Source: an uncultured Bacteroidales bacterium
GTDB taxonomy: Bacteria > Bacteroidota > Bacteroidia > Bacteroidales > UBA932
Direction: 5' to 3'
Assembly: GCA_905233345.1 (NCBI GenBank)
Contig: CAJODQ010000012.1
Location: forward strand, 22,491-86,490
DNA: 64,000 bases
Made by a program: the position numbers and the translations under genes. Shown piece after piece: positions 44,004-53,833 of this stretch. Numbering within the stretch: the stretch's first letter is position 1; each line of letters begins with the position of its first letter. The notes under the pieces were generated by a model that saw nothing but the letters and a program-made list of their open reading frames with translations, did not search any database and was not told the DNA's origin.

Positions 44004-47000
44004 ATGTACAAGATCGAATCCCACCCGATATTGGAGATCCCGCAGGAGGATCTCCACGAGTTTCTCTTTGATGGACAGAAGGTCCGCGGCCAGAAAGGCC
44101 AGACCATCGCCGCCGCGCTGCACCAGGCCGGCTTTCCCATCCACCACCACAGCCTGAAGGACCGCAAACGCACCCTGGAGTGCGGCATCGGCAAATGCGG
44201 CGCCTGCGAGATGCTGGTCGACGGACATATCCGCCGCATCTGCATCACCAAGGTGGACGGCGTGCGCGACGTGCGCCGCGTCGGCAAGGAGAGCTTCAGC
44301 TCGGTCGACACCACGACCACCCGGGAAGATCCGGCCAAGAAGGTCTACCGCACGGCCGTGGCCATCATCGGTGCGGGACCGGCGGGCCTGGCGGTCCGCG
44401 AAGAGCTGAACAAGGCCGGCATCGACTGCCTCGTGCTCGACAACAACGACTCCATCGGCGGCCAGTTCCAGATGCAGACCCACCAGTTCTTCTTCTTCGA
44501 GAAGGAGCGGAAGTTCGGCGGCATGCGTGGTTTCGATATCGCCAAGACCCTGGCCGGGGATGCGCACGACGGCATCCTGCTCAACTGCGTGGTGTGGGAT
44601 ATCCTTGAGGGCAAACGCCTGGCCGTCAAGAACGTAGCTTCCCAGGAAATCTTCTACGTGGATGCGGAGCAGCTGGTGGTAGCCACCGGCGCCCTGCCCT
44701 TCATGCCCGCCTTCAAGAACGACGACCTGCCGGGTGTCTACACGGCGGCCGTGGTGCAGCGCATGATGAACAAGGAGCTGACGCTGCTGGGTAAGAACAT
44801 CCTCACGGTGGGTGCCGGCAACATCGGCTACCTCACTTCCTATCAGGCCATGCAGGCGGGTGCGCGCGTGAAGGCCATCATCGAGGCCATGCCGCAGGAA
44901 GGCGGCTTTCCCGTGCAGGCCAACCGCCTCCGCCGCCTCGGCGTGCCCATCATGACGGGCTACACCCTGGTGGAGGCCATTCCCAACGAAGACTATAGCA
45001 GCGTGACGGGCGCCATCATCGCGCAGTGCGAAAACTTCAAGCCGATTCCCGGCACGGAGGTCCGCATCGACGGCATCGACTGCATCAACATCTGCACCGG
45101 CCTGTTGCCCGACAGCCAGCTGCTGCGTAAGGGCGCTGAGGTGTTCGGCCGCGCCTGCCACGGCGTGGGCGACGCGGTGCGCATCGGTGAAGGCACATCC
45201 GCCGTGCTCCGGGGCCGGCAGTGCGCCTACGAGATCCAGATGGAACTCGGCCGACGCATCGACTACAATGCCTATCTTGCTGTATCCAAGGAATATATCG
45301 ACTCGCAGCAGCGCCCGGTGCGCCTGCTCGACGAACCGCGAAAACCGTCGCCGGAGCGGCAGCGCAAGGGCGGCTTCGTGATTGCCGACTGCCTCTACGG
45401 CTTCGCCTGCAACCCCTGTTCCTTCTCCTGCAAGCAGGGCGCCATCACCAAGAGTTCCACCTCCGTCACGCCGACCATCGACTACGACAAGTGCATCGGC
45501 TGCATGGACTGCGTGTCGCATTGCCCGGGCCTGGCCATCTTCGGCTACAAGCCCGATCGCAAGCAGCTCTACCTTCCCATCGAGTTCGCCGTGGAAAAGG
45601 GCGCCGAAGTGTTCCTGGTCGACGACAACGGAAAGAAAGTGGGCGAAGGCTTCGTGGAACGCATCCTCATCAAGCCCAACAAGACCAACGTAGCCGTGGT
45701 CAAGGCCGAAAAGCTGTACGATACGACCTCGGACGAAGCGCTGCTGGCCGCCCGCGGCTTCATCGTGAAAGAGAATTATCCCGCGCCGCTGGAGCTCGAA
45801 CCCGCTTCGATCGACGATGATTTTACTTATATCTGCCACTGCGAAGACGTGCGTCTGCGCGACCTGCTCGCCCTGCTGAAGGGGCGCACCAGCATCACCG
45901 CACAGGAACTCAAGCATATCTCGCGCCTGGGCATGGGCCCGTGCCGCGGTTCCCGCTGTCTGCCGCGCGCCAAGCAGGCCCTGCGCCCCTATGGCATCGA
46001 GATCACGGGCGACTTCACGCCACGCGGCCCGATGTCGAACCTCGTGGAGATCGGTGGTGTGCGCAACGTCGACCGGAAGATGGAACTCATCACGAATCCC
46101 AAGTGTACTGATGTGGAAATCCACCGCGTGGGGGCCTTCGTCGCCGGTGGTGGCATGGCGGGCACCGCGCTGTTCCGCTATCTCGCGGAAGCGGGTATGA
46201 AGCCGGTGCTAGCCAACAACGAGCACGGCAGCTCCTGGCGCTGCATTGCGGGTGGCCGTCCGGCCTTCTCGCTCCCGGCCCTGGCCGACATCGCCACGCA
46301 CAACCTGGAGATCTTCCGTGAAGTCCAGTCACTGCGCAACATCGACCTCAAGATGACGCGCTACGTGAACTTCGTCCACGACGACGCCACCTACCGCTCG
46401 CTCGACGCGTCCCGCGCCTGGTCGAACGCCTATATGGTTGACAAGAAAGATTTTGCGAAAGAAATTTCGCCGTATATCAACCCGTCCCTCAACCTCTACA
46501 GCCATGCACTGATCTCACTTGACTGCTGGCAGGCCACCCCGGGCAAGACCATCGACACGGTGCGCCAGTTGGGCATCCGGGCCGGCGGCCAGGTGTTCGA
46601 AGACACCGAAGTGATCCATGTCGAGAAGAACGGCGCACAGTACCGGGTGACCGTGCGCGACCGCAACGGGCGCTATGTCCGCTACGAGACGGAAGTCTTT
46701 GTCAACGCCATGGGCGCCGGTGCCGAGAAGTTCGCCCGGCAGCTGGGCATTGAGACGGGACTCTATCCGGTGCGGCACCAGGCCTTCATCACGAAGCGCC
46801 TGCCGCTCATCGGCAAGGACGGCGACTCGCTCGACATGCTCATCGACCGCCGCCACTACAAGGGCTTCTCGGCGGTCTACGGCCAGCAGCTGGCGGAGAC
46901 CGGCCAGATCATCGGCTGCGCCTCCCCGGCGCAGGATGCGACCGACGCCGCCAAGAACCTGAAGGTCAACACGCAGGAATTCCTGGAGATTGCCTCGGAG

Positions 47001-47252
47001 GTGTTCACGGAATGGATCCCGCAGCTGAAGGGCATGAGTTTCCAGGCCACCTGGTGCGGCTACTACACGGAGCCGCGCTACATCATCGATCCGGCGCTGG
47101 GCCTCTTCGTGGGCATGCGCGGCCACGGCTTCATGCTGTCGCAGTACATCGCGAAGCTCTACGTCGACGCCCTCCTCGGCCGCGAAGTTCCGGACTACTT
47201 CCGCGACCTGGCCCTCGGCGGCCCGGGCCTCTCCGAGCAGGCGTTCAAATAA
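44004..47252 (+). CDS. fused multidomain FAD/Fe-S dehydrogenase (proline/hydroxyproline or opine dehydrogenase-like)
   Basis: 1082 residues that join what are usually three subunits (HcnABC, opine oxidase or D-hydroxyproline dehydrogenase). In order: a 2Fe-2S domain (about 20-95; CGIGKCGAC, then RRICITK with a further Cys); an FAD/NAD(P)-disulfide-type domain (about 115-430; VAIIGAGPAGLAV, TVGAGNIGYLTSYQAM); two 4Fe-4S-type cysteine sets (CLYGFACNPCSFSCKQGAI and CIGCMDCVSHCPG, about 460-515); a BFD-like 2Fe-2S domain (YICHCEDVRLRDLL...GPCRGSRCL, about 610-670); and a DAO-type FAD domain (about 705-1082; AFVAGGGMAGTALFRYL, FVNAMGAGAEKFA, HGFMLSQY). It presumably oxidises an amino or imino acid at the last domain and passes electrons through the clusters. 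pruA is 1.3 kb away, which favours a proline-type substrate. The stop overlaps rmlD by 8 bases. Confidence 0.85.
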   Translation: MYKIESHPILEIPQEDLHEFLFDGQKVRGQKGQTIAAALHQAGFPIHHHSLKDRKRTLECGIGKCGACEMLVDGHIRRICITKVDGVRDVRRVGKESFSSVDTTTTREDPAKKVYRTAVAIIGAGPAGLAVREELNKAGIDCLVLDNNDSIGGQFQMQTHQFFFFEKERKFGGMRGFDIAKTLAGDAHDGILLNCVVWDILEGKRLAVKNVASQEIFYVDAEQLVVATGALPFMPAFKNDDLPGVYTAAVVQRMMNKELTLLGKNILTVGAGNIGYLTSYQAMQAGARVKAIIEAMPQEGGFPVQANRLRRLGVPIMTGYTLVEAIPNEDYSSVTGAIIAQCENFKPIPGTEVRIDGIDCINICTGLLPDSQLLRKGAEVFGRACHGVGDAVRIGEGTSAVLRGRQCAYEIQMELGRRIDYNAYLAVSKEYIDSQQRPVRLLDEPRKPSPERQRKGGFVIADCLYGFACNPCSFSCKQGAITKSSTSVTPTIDYDKCIGCMDCVSHCPGLAIFGYKPDRKQLYLPIEFAVEKGAEVFLVDDNGKKVGEGFVERILIKPNKTNVAVVKAEKLYDTTSDEALLAARGFIVKENYPAPLELEPASIDDDFTYICHCEDVRLRDLLALLKGRTSITAQELKHISRLGMGPCRGSRCLPRAKQALRPYGIEITGDFTPRGPMSNLVEIGGVRNVDRKMELITNPKCTDVEIHRVGAFVAGGGMAGTALFRYLAEAGMKPVLANNEHGSSWRCIAGGRPAFSLPALADIATHNLEIFREVQSLRNIDLKMTRYVNFVHDDATYRSLDASRAWSNAYMVDKKDFAKEISPYINPSLNLYSHALISLDCWQATPGKTIDTVRQLGIRAGGQVFEDTEVIHVEKNGAQYRVTVRDRNGRYVRYETEVFVNAMGAGAEKFARQLGIETGLYPVRHQAFITKRLPLIGKDGDSLDMLIDRRHYKGFSAVYGQQLAETGQIIGCASPAQDATDAAKNLKVNTQEFLEIASEVFTEWIPQLKGMSFQATWCGYYTEPRYIIDPALGLFVGMRGHGFMLSQYIAKLYVDALLGREVPDYFRDLALGGPGLSEQAFK

Positions 47253-48114
47253 GCCGCTTCAAGCAGTCTTTCAGGGAATCTTCCCACGGCTTCAGCACGA
47301 TGTTGAAGTCGCTGACAATCTTGGCTTTGGAGAGAGTGGAATGCGCGGGGCGGACAGCGGGGGAAGGGTATTCGGCGGTGGTGATGGGCTTCACCTGGCA
47401 GGGGAGGCCGGCGTCGCGCATGATGGCGGCAGCGAAGTCTGCCCAGGAGCAGACGCCGTCGTTGGTGAAATGATAGATTTCGCCATGGCGCTCGCCGATG
47501 CGGGGCAGGATGGCGAGGATGGCTTCGGCCAAGTCGCGGGCGTAGGTCGGGGAACCGACCTGATCGCCCACGACACCCACTTCAGAGCGCTCGGCGCCCA
47601 GCCGCAGCATGGTCTTCACGAAGTTGTTTCCGAACGGAGAATAGAGCCAGGAGGTGCGGATGATGAGGCCGCGGCAGCCGCTGTTGCGCACAGCGTCCTC
47701 GCCGTCGCGCTTGCTCCGGCCGTAGGCCGAGAGCGGATGCCGCCGGTCGGTCTCACGATAGCCGCTGGCTTTGCGCCCGTCGAACACATACTCCGTGGAA
47801 ATGTGGATCACGGCAGCATTGTGGCGGAGGGCGGTGCGGGCCAGGACACCGGGGCCGGTAGCGTTGATGAGCTGGCAGAGCGCGGTCTCGGTCTCGGCGG
47901 CGTTCACATTCGTGTAGGCGGCGCAGTTGACGATGACGCCGACCCCTTCGTCGACGATCAGCTTTTCGACGGCTTTCCGGTCGCAGATGTCGAGCCGGCG
48001 CACCTGCTCGTCCGAGCGGATGTCGGTGAAAATGAAATCCTGCCGACCTTCCGTCAACAGGCGGAGTTCCGTGCCGAGCTGCCCGAATGCGCCCGTAACC
48101 AGTACTTTCTTCAT
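47245..48114 (-). CDS. rmlD: dTDP-4-dehydrorhamnose reductase
   Basis: Last step of dTDP-L-rhamnose synthesis. 289 residues of the extended SDR family: GAFGQLGTELRLL (Rossmann Gly-rich motif at residues 8-20), NCAAYTNVNAAE, HISTEYVFDGRKASGYRETD, YGRSKRDGED with the catalytic Tyr-x3-Lys, RTSWLYSPFGNNFVKTML and VGDQVGSPTYARDLA. Minus-strand promoter TATCTTTG at 48135-48142. Confidence 0.96.
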   Translation of the reverse strand: MKKVLVTGAFGQLGTELRLLTEGRQDFIFTDIRSDEQVRRLDICDRKAVEKLIVDEGVGVIVNCAAYTNVNAAETETALCQLINATGPGVLARTALRHNAAVIHISTEYVFDGRKASGYRETDRRHPLSAYGRSKRDGEDAVRNSGCRGLIIRTSWLYSPFGNNFVKTMLRLGAERSEVGVVGDQVGSPTYARDLAEAILAILPRIGERHGEIYHFTNDGVCSWADFAAAIMRDAGLPCQVKPITTAEYPSPAVRPAHSTLSKAKIVSDFNIVLKPWEDSLKDCLKRLI

Positions 48115-48134
48115 CGCTTCGTGAAAAATTTGTG

Positions 48135-48163
48135 CAAAGATAAAAATTAAGTAAGTATCTTTG
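48135..48163. promoter_or_regulatory. divergent promoters for rmlD (-) and the DUF4290 gene (+)
   Basis: TATCTTTG occurs on the minus strand at 48135-48142 and on the plus strand at 48156-48163, 13 bases apart, in a 77-base intergenic region. Confidence 0.7.
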
Positions 48164-48191
48164 TAAGTTAAATTAAGGTAAAACCGCTATT

Positions 48192-48833
48192 ATGGATTAC
48201 AATACGCAGCGCGAGAAACTGATCCTGCCCGAATACGGACGGAACGTGCAGAAGATGATCGAACAGGTGAAGGCCATCGAAGACAAGGAGAAACGCAGCG
48301 AACAAATGCGGGCCGTGGTGCAGGTGATGGGCATCCTGAACCCCCAGATCCGCGAGCTGAACGACTATAAGCACAAACTGTGGGACCACGCCCATATTAT
48401 CGGCGGCTTCGATCTCGACATCGACGCCCCGTATCCCGCCCCGACGCCCCAGCAGTTCGCGGAGCGTCCCGACGTGATCAAGCTCCCCGGCAAACCCGTC
48501 AAGGCCGCCTGCTACGGTCGCAACATTGAGAGCATGATCGATCTGATCGCTGACTGCGACAATGAGGAGGTCAAGAAAGAGATGATCCGCTCCCTGGCCC
48601 TGTACATGCGCCAGCAGTACCTCATCTGGAACAAGGACAACGTGGCCGAAGAGACCATCTTCGCCGACATCGAGCGCCTCTCCGAGGGACGGCTCAAAGT
48701 GCCCGAAGACATCCACCTGGGCGCCATCTCCCAGAACGCCAACTTCGCCCGCCCGGGCATCAGCGTGGGCAGCCAGAACGGCGGCAACTACGGTGGCAAC
48801 AAGAAGAATCGCAACTGGAAACGGAAGAAATAA
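48192..48833 (+). CDS. DUF4290-family protein
   Basis: 213 residues, cytoplasmic, mostly helical. MDYNTQREKLILPEYGRNVQKMI, VVQVMGILNPQIRELNDYKHKLWDH (in part) and PGKPVKAACYGRNIESMID are the DUF4290 pattern, a family limited to Bacteroidetes as far as I know. The basic C-terminal tail (NGGNYGGNKKNRNWKRKK) may bind nucleic acid. The function is unknown. It is followed by ftsK after two bases, suggesting a role near cell division or chromosome segregation. Confidence 0.85.
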   Translation: MDYNTQREKLILPEYGRNVQKMIEQVKAIEDKEKRSEQMRAVVQVMGILNPQIRELNDYKHKLWDHAHIIGGFDLDIDAPYPAPTPQQFAERPDVIKLPGKPVKAACYGRNIESMIDLIADCDNEEVKKEMIRSLALYMRQQYLIWNKDNVAEETIFADIERLSEGRLKVPEDIHLGAISQNANFARPGISVGSQNGGNYGGNKKNRNWKRKK

Positions 48834-48835
48834 AC

Positions 48836-51373
<2,538 letters not shown>

Positions 51374-51385
51374 CGATTGAGCGCC

Positions 51386-51811
51386 ATGAAACGTCTACTT
51401 TTCCTCACCGCACTGTTGCTTTGCACCCTCGCGGGGGCTCAGCAGCGCTTCTCCTGCCGCTTCACCATGGTCGACAACGCCACGGGCAAGACCCTGGCTT
51501 CGGGGACGGGTTACGTGCAGGACGACTGCTACCGGTTGGAGACCGACTGGCTGCAGGTGTGGTGCAACGGCAAGGACCGCTGGATCTTCTCTTCGCGCAG
51601 CGATGAGCTGGTGATCGAGAAAAACGACGTCTCTTTCCTGCAGGAAATCGACATTACGCGCCAGGCCGGCGGCAAGGCGGTGGTCAAATACGAAAACTAC
51701 ACGATCACGCTGACAGACATCCAGGAGAAGGCCGAACCCTGGTCGGGGACCTTCTTCATCATCGATCCCGAACTCTTCGGGGACGACACCATCATAACAG
51801 ACCTGCGCTGA
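51386..51811 (+). CDS. LolA-like outer-membrane lipoprotein carrier
   Basis: 141 residues from the ATG at 51386 (the TTG at 51377 is less likely because the signal peptide MKRLLFLTALLLCTLAGAQ starts here). The mature part has the LolA-type pattern of antiparallel strands ending in a C-terminal segment: FTMVDNATGKTLASGTGYVQ, VWCNGKDRWIFSSRSDELVI and FFIIDPELFGDDTIITDLR. It is shorter than classical LolA (about 180-200), as often seen in this group. The place after ftsK supports the assignment. Its 3' end overlaps the convergent Nudix gene by 20 bases. Confidence 0.75.
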   Translation: MKRLLFLTALLLCTLAGAQQRFSCRFTMVDNATGKTLASGTGYVQDDCYRLETDWLQVWCNGKDRWIFSSRSDELVIEKNDVSFLQEIDITRQAGGKAVVKYENYTITLTDIQEKAEPWSGTFFIIDPELFGDDTIITDLR

Positions 51812-52268
51812 CGAAGACCTCTACAATCGAGGGATAAGTGCCTTCCAGATATTCCGGAAGGCGCTCTTTTTCTACCCATTCCGCCCGGGAGATGTCTTCT
51901 TCGACCTGGGGAAGGAGGGGCTCCTCGCGGTCATCGGTCATGGCATACCAGTAGGTGTGCTTGAGGATCTTCTGGCCGAAGAGCTGGTAGGTGTGGTGGG
52001 TGATGCAGATCCGTTCGCCGAGCTGGAGATTGTGGAGGCCGGTCTCTTCCTCGACTTCGCGCAGGGCGCAGGTCTCGATGTCCTCGCCGGGCTCCTGTTT
52101 GCCCTTAGGCAGGTCCCAAAGGCCGTGCCGGTAGATGAGCAGGTATTTGCCCTCCCGGTTCCGGACCAGGCCGCCGCCGGCGGGCACTTCCGTGAAGTGG
52201 GAACAGAATTCCGCGAAACTGGCGTCGTCGACGCAGATGCGGTCGCGCTCGAAATAGACGTTCTGCAT
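51792..52268 (-). CDS. Nudix hydrolase
   Basis: 158 residues from the ATG at 52268. The complete Nudix box G-x5-E-x7-REVEEETGL is seen (GKQEPGEDIETCALREVEEE), preceded by GLWDLPKGK. The substrate class is not evident; the short N-terminal extension (about 40 residues) is common in Bacteroidetes members. The minus-strand promoter TACTTTTG is at 52302-52309. Confidence 0.9.
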   Translation of the reverse strand: MQNVYFERDRICVDDASFAEFCSHFTEVPAGGGLVRNREGKYLLIYRHGLWDLPKGKQEPGEDIETCALREVEEETGLHNLQLGERICITHHTYQLFGQKILKHTYWYAMTDDREEPLLPQVEEDISRAEWVEKERLPEYLEGTYPSIVEVFVSAGLL

Positions 52269-52276
52269 TATTTTGC

Positions 52277-52309
52277 TACCTTTGTATGGATGAAACGACG
52301 GCAAAAGTA
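52277..52309. promoter_or_regulatory. overlapping divergent promoters for the RNA methyltransferase (+) and Nudix gene (-)
   Basis: TACCTTTG (52277-52284) faces right and TACTTTTG on the minus strand (52302-52309) faces left, the same geometry as at 7519-7540. The right-facing box decides the methyltransferase start: an in-frame ATG at 52286 would be upstream of the expected transcription start, leaving the ATG at 52310. Confidence 0.6.
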
Positions 52310-53194
52310 ATGTTTCCTGCGGACTTTATCAACGATTTGCACGATTCTCTGGGCACGGAGCGGGCCGACCGCATCGTGGCGGCGCTGTTCGCCGAGCCGG
52401 AGGTGTCGGTGCGGGTCAATCCCTTCAAGCTGTCGCTGAAGGCCTTGCGGGAGCATTTCGGCCCGCTGGCCGGCGATCCGGTGCCCTGGGCAGCGGACGA
52501 GGCTTTCTACCTGACGGAGCGCCCGTCGTTCACGCTCGACCCGTTGTTTCATGCGGGGGCTTATTATGTGCAAGAGGCCTCTTCGATGTACGTAGGGGCA
52601 TTGTTTGAGCGGGTGAAAGCGGCGCTGGCGGAGGCTTCGGCTTCCGGTGGGGCCGCAGGCCTGCGGGTGCTTGACCTCTGCGCGGCACCGGGCGGCAAGA
52701 CGACGCAGTTGCTGTCGCACCTGGATGCCGCCTCGCTGCTGGTTGCCAACGAGATCGTACCGACACGCGCTACAGTCTTGGCCGAGAACGTGGCCCGCTG
52801 GGGCTGCTCGAACGTTGCGGTCACGTCGTCCGACCCGGCCGCTTTTGGCGCCTTACGCGGCTTTTTCGACGTGGCGGTGGTCGATGCGCCCTGCTCGGGC
52901 GAGGGCATGTTCCGGAAAGACGAGCGGGCGGTGGCTGAATGGTCGCGCGACAATGTGCGCCTGTGCGCGGCGCGGCAGCGCCGCATCCTGGCGGATGCCT
53001 GGCCCGCACTCACACCTGGCGGCTACCTCATCTACTCGACCTGTACTTTCAACCGTTTTGAGGACGAAGAAAACGTGGATTGGATCGCCCGCGAGCTGGG
53101 TGCGGAATGCCTCGACCAGCGGCATTTCTATCCCGGCGAAGATCGGGGCGAAGGTTTTTTTGCGGCGCTGTTGCGCAAGGAGGATGGCCGATGA
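52310..53194 (+). CDS. RNA cytosine-C5 methyltransferase, catalytic part (RsmF/Nop2-like)
   Basis: 294 residues from the ATG at 52310 (FPADFINDLHDSL at the start). SAM-binding LDLCAAPGGKTTQLLSHL, the catalytic Cys pair in VVDAPCSGEGMF and LIYSTCTFNRFEDEENV, and the substrate segment GAYYVQEASSMYVGALF show an m5C methyltransferase of the NOL1/NOP2/Sun family, closest in layout to RsmF, which acts on 16S rRNA. It ends after the catalytic domain (GEGFFAALLRKEDGR); the C-terminal RNA-binding domain that RsmF-like proteins carry is encoded in a different frame by the next gene, whose ATG overlaps this stop. Confidence 0.88.
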   Translation: MFPADFINDLHDSLGTERADRIVAALFAEPEVSVRVNPFKLSLKALREHFGPLAGDPVPWAADEAFYLTERPSFTLDPLFHAGAYYVQEASSMYVGALFERVKAALAEASASGGAAGLRVLDLCAAPGGKTTQLLSHLDAASLLVANEIVPTRATVLAENVARWGCSNVAVTSSDPAAFGALRGFFDVAVVDAPCSGEGMFRKDERAVAEWSRDNVRLCAARQRRILADAWPALTPGGYLIYSTCTFNRFEDEENVDWIARELGAECLDQRHFYPGEDRGEGFFAALLRKEDGR

Positions 53195-53574
53195 AACAAT
53201 TGGAGCGAAAAGATCTGGTGAAGCAGCTGAGCGAGCCGTTGGCGGCAGCGCTGCCGCAGCTCGAGAAGGCGATGCGGGTCATTGCATCCGGTACGGCCGT
53301 CGCCACGCGCAAGGGCCGCGACCTCGTGCCTGAGGCCGACTATGCCATGGCGGTTGAGCGCCTCCCGTTGGAAGGCCTGCACTATGAAATCGTTGAAGTC
53401 TCGCGCGAAGACGCGCTGAAGTTTCTGTCGAAGGAGGCCCTCGTCCTGCCGGAAGCCCCCCGCGGCTATCTCCTTTTGACCTACAAAGGTCTCGGGCTGG
53501 GCTTTGTCAAAAATCTGGGCAACCGGACGAATTCCCTCCTTCCTTCTTGCCGCCGTATCCGACAGCGTGTATAA
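53191..53574 (+). CDS. C-terminal PUA-like domain of the RsmF-type methyltransferase, as a separate gene
   Basis: 127 residues from the ATG at 53191 (ATGA overlap). VLPEAPRGYLLLTYKGLGLGFVKNLGNRTNSL is the end signature of full-length RsmF-like methyltransferases, where it forms a PUA-like RNA-binding domain. The two open frames together make about 420 residues, close to a complete enzyme. The split may be a genuine gene fission with translational coupling, or a single-base indel near 53190. Confidence 0.8.
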   Translation: MKQLERKDLVKQLSEPLAAALPQLEKAMRVIASGTAVATRKGRDLVPEADYAMAVERLPLEGLHYEIVEVSREDALKFLSKEALVLPEAPRGYLLLTYKGLGLGFVKNLGNRTNSLLPSCRRIRQRV

Positions 53575-53610
53575 ATCCGCTTTCCGCGTGTATAACTGCG
53601 CTCTCCGTCG

Positions 53611-53693
53611 TTGATGTCCCCATAAGTGGGACATCAGCAGCATATTCGGCTTAAAATGCTTTCGATGTCCCATCTTTTGGGACATCCGCGACA
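53611..53693 (+). repeat. solitary REP doublet of the RAYT family
   Basis: GATGTCCC (53613-53620) pairs with GGGACATC (53628-53635), and GATGTCCC (53664-53671) with GGGACATC (53679-53686). Both loops have seven bases. The spacing and the spacer (GCAGCAT...CTT.AAAA) match the doublet at 1127-1207 beside the transposase, 52 kb away. It lies between the methyltransferase and helicase genes. Confidence 0.8.
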
Positions 53694-53715
53694 GTCCCCG
53701 TGGTCTGAAATTTCG

Positions 53716-53746
53716 GAGGGCGTGCTCCTGCCGGAAACACGCCCTC
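53716..53746 (+). other. perfect 9-bp hairpin in the gap before uvrD
   Basis: GAGGGCGTG (53716-53724) pairs with CACGCCCTC (53738-53746) over a 13-base loop; CTTAC follows. The surrounding gap 53575-53833 holds this, the REP doublet and an AT-rich stretch with CTTAAACTTAAACT; no gene could be supported. Confidence 0.5.
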
Positions 53747-53833
53747 TTACTAACCTAAACTTAAACTTAAACTATGAAAAACTTCGACCGAATATATTGC
53801 AAATCGTATGCCGTTTTTCGGTCGTGTCATAGG

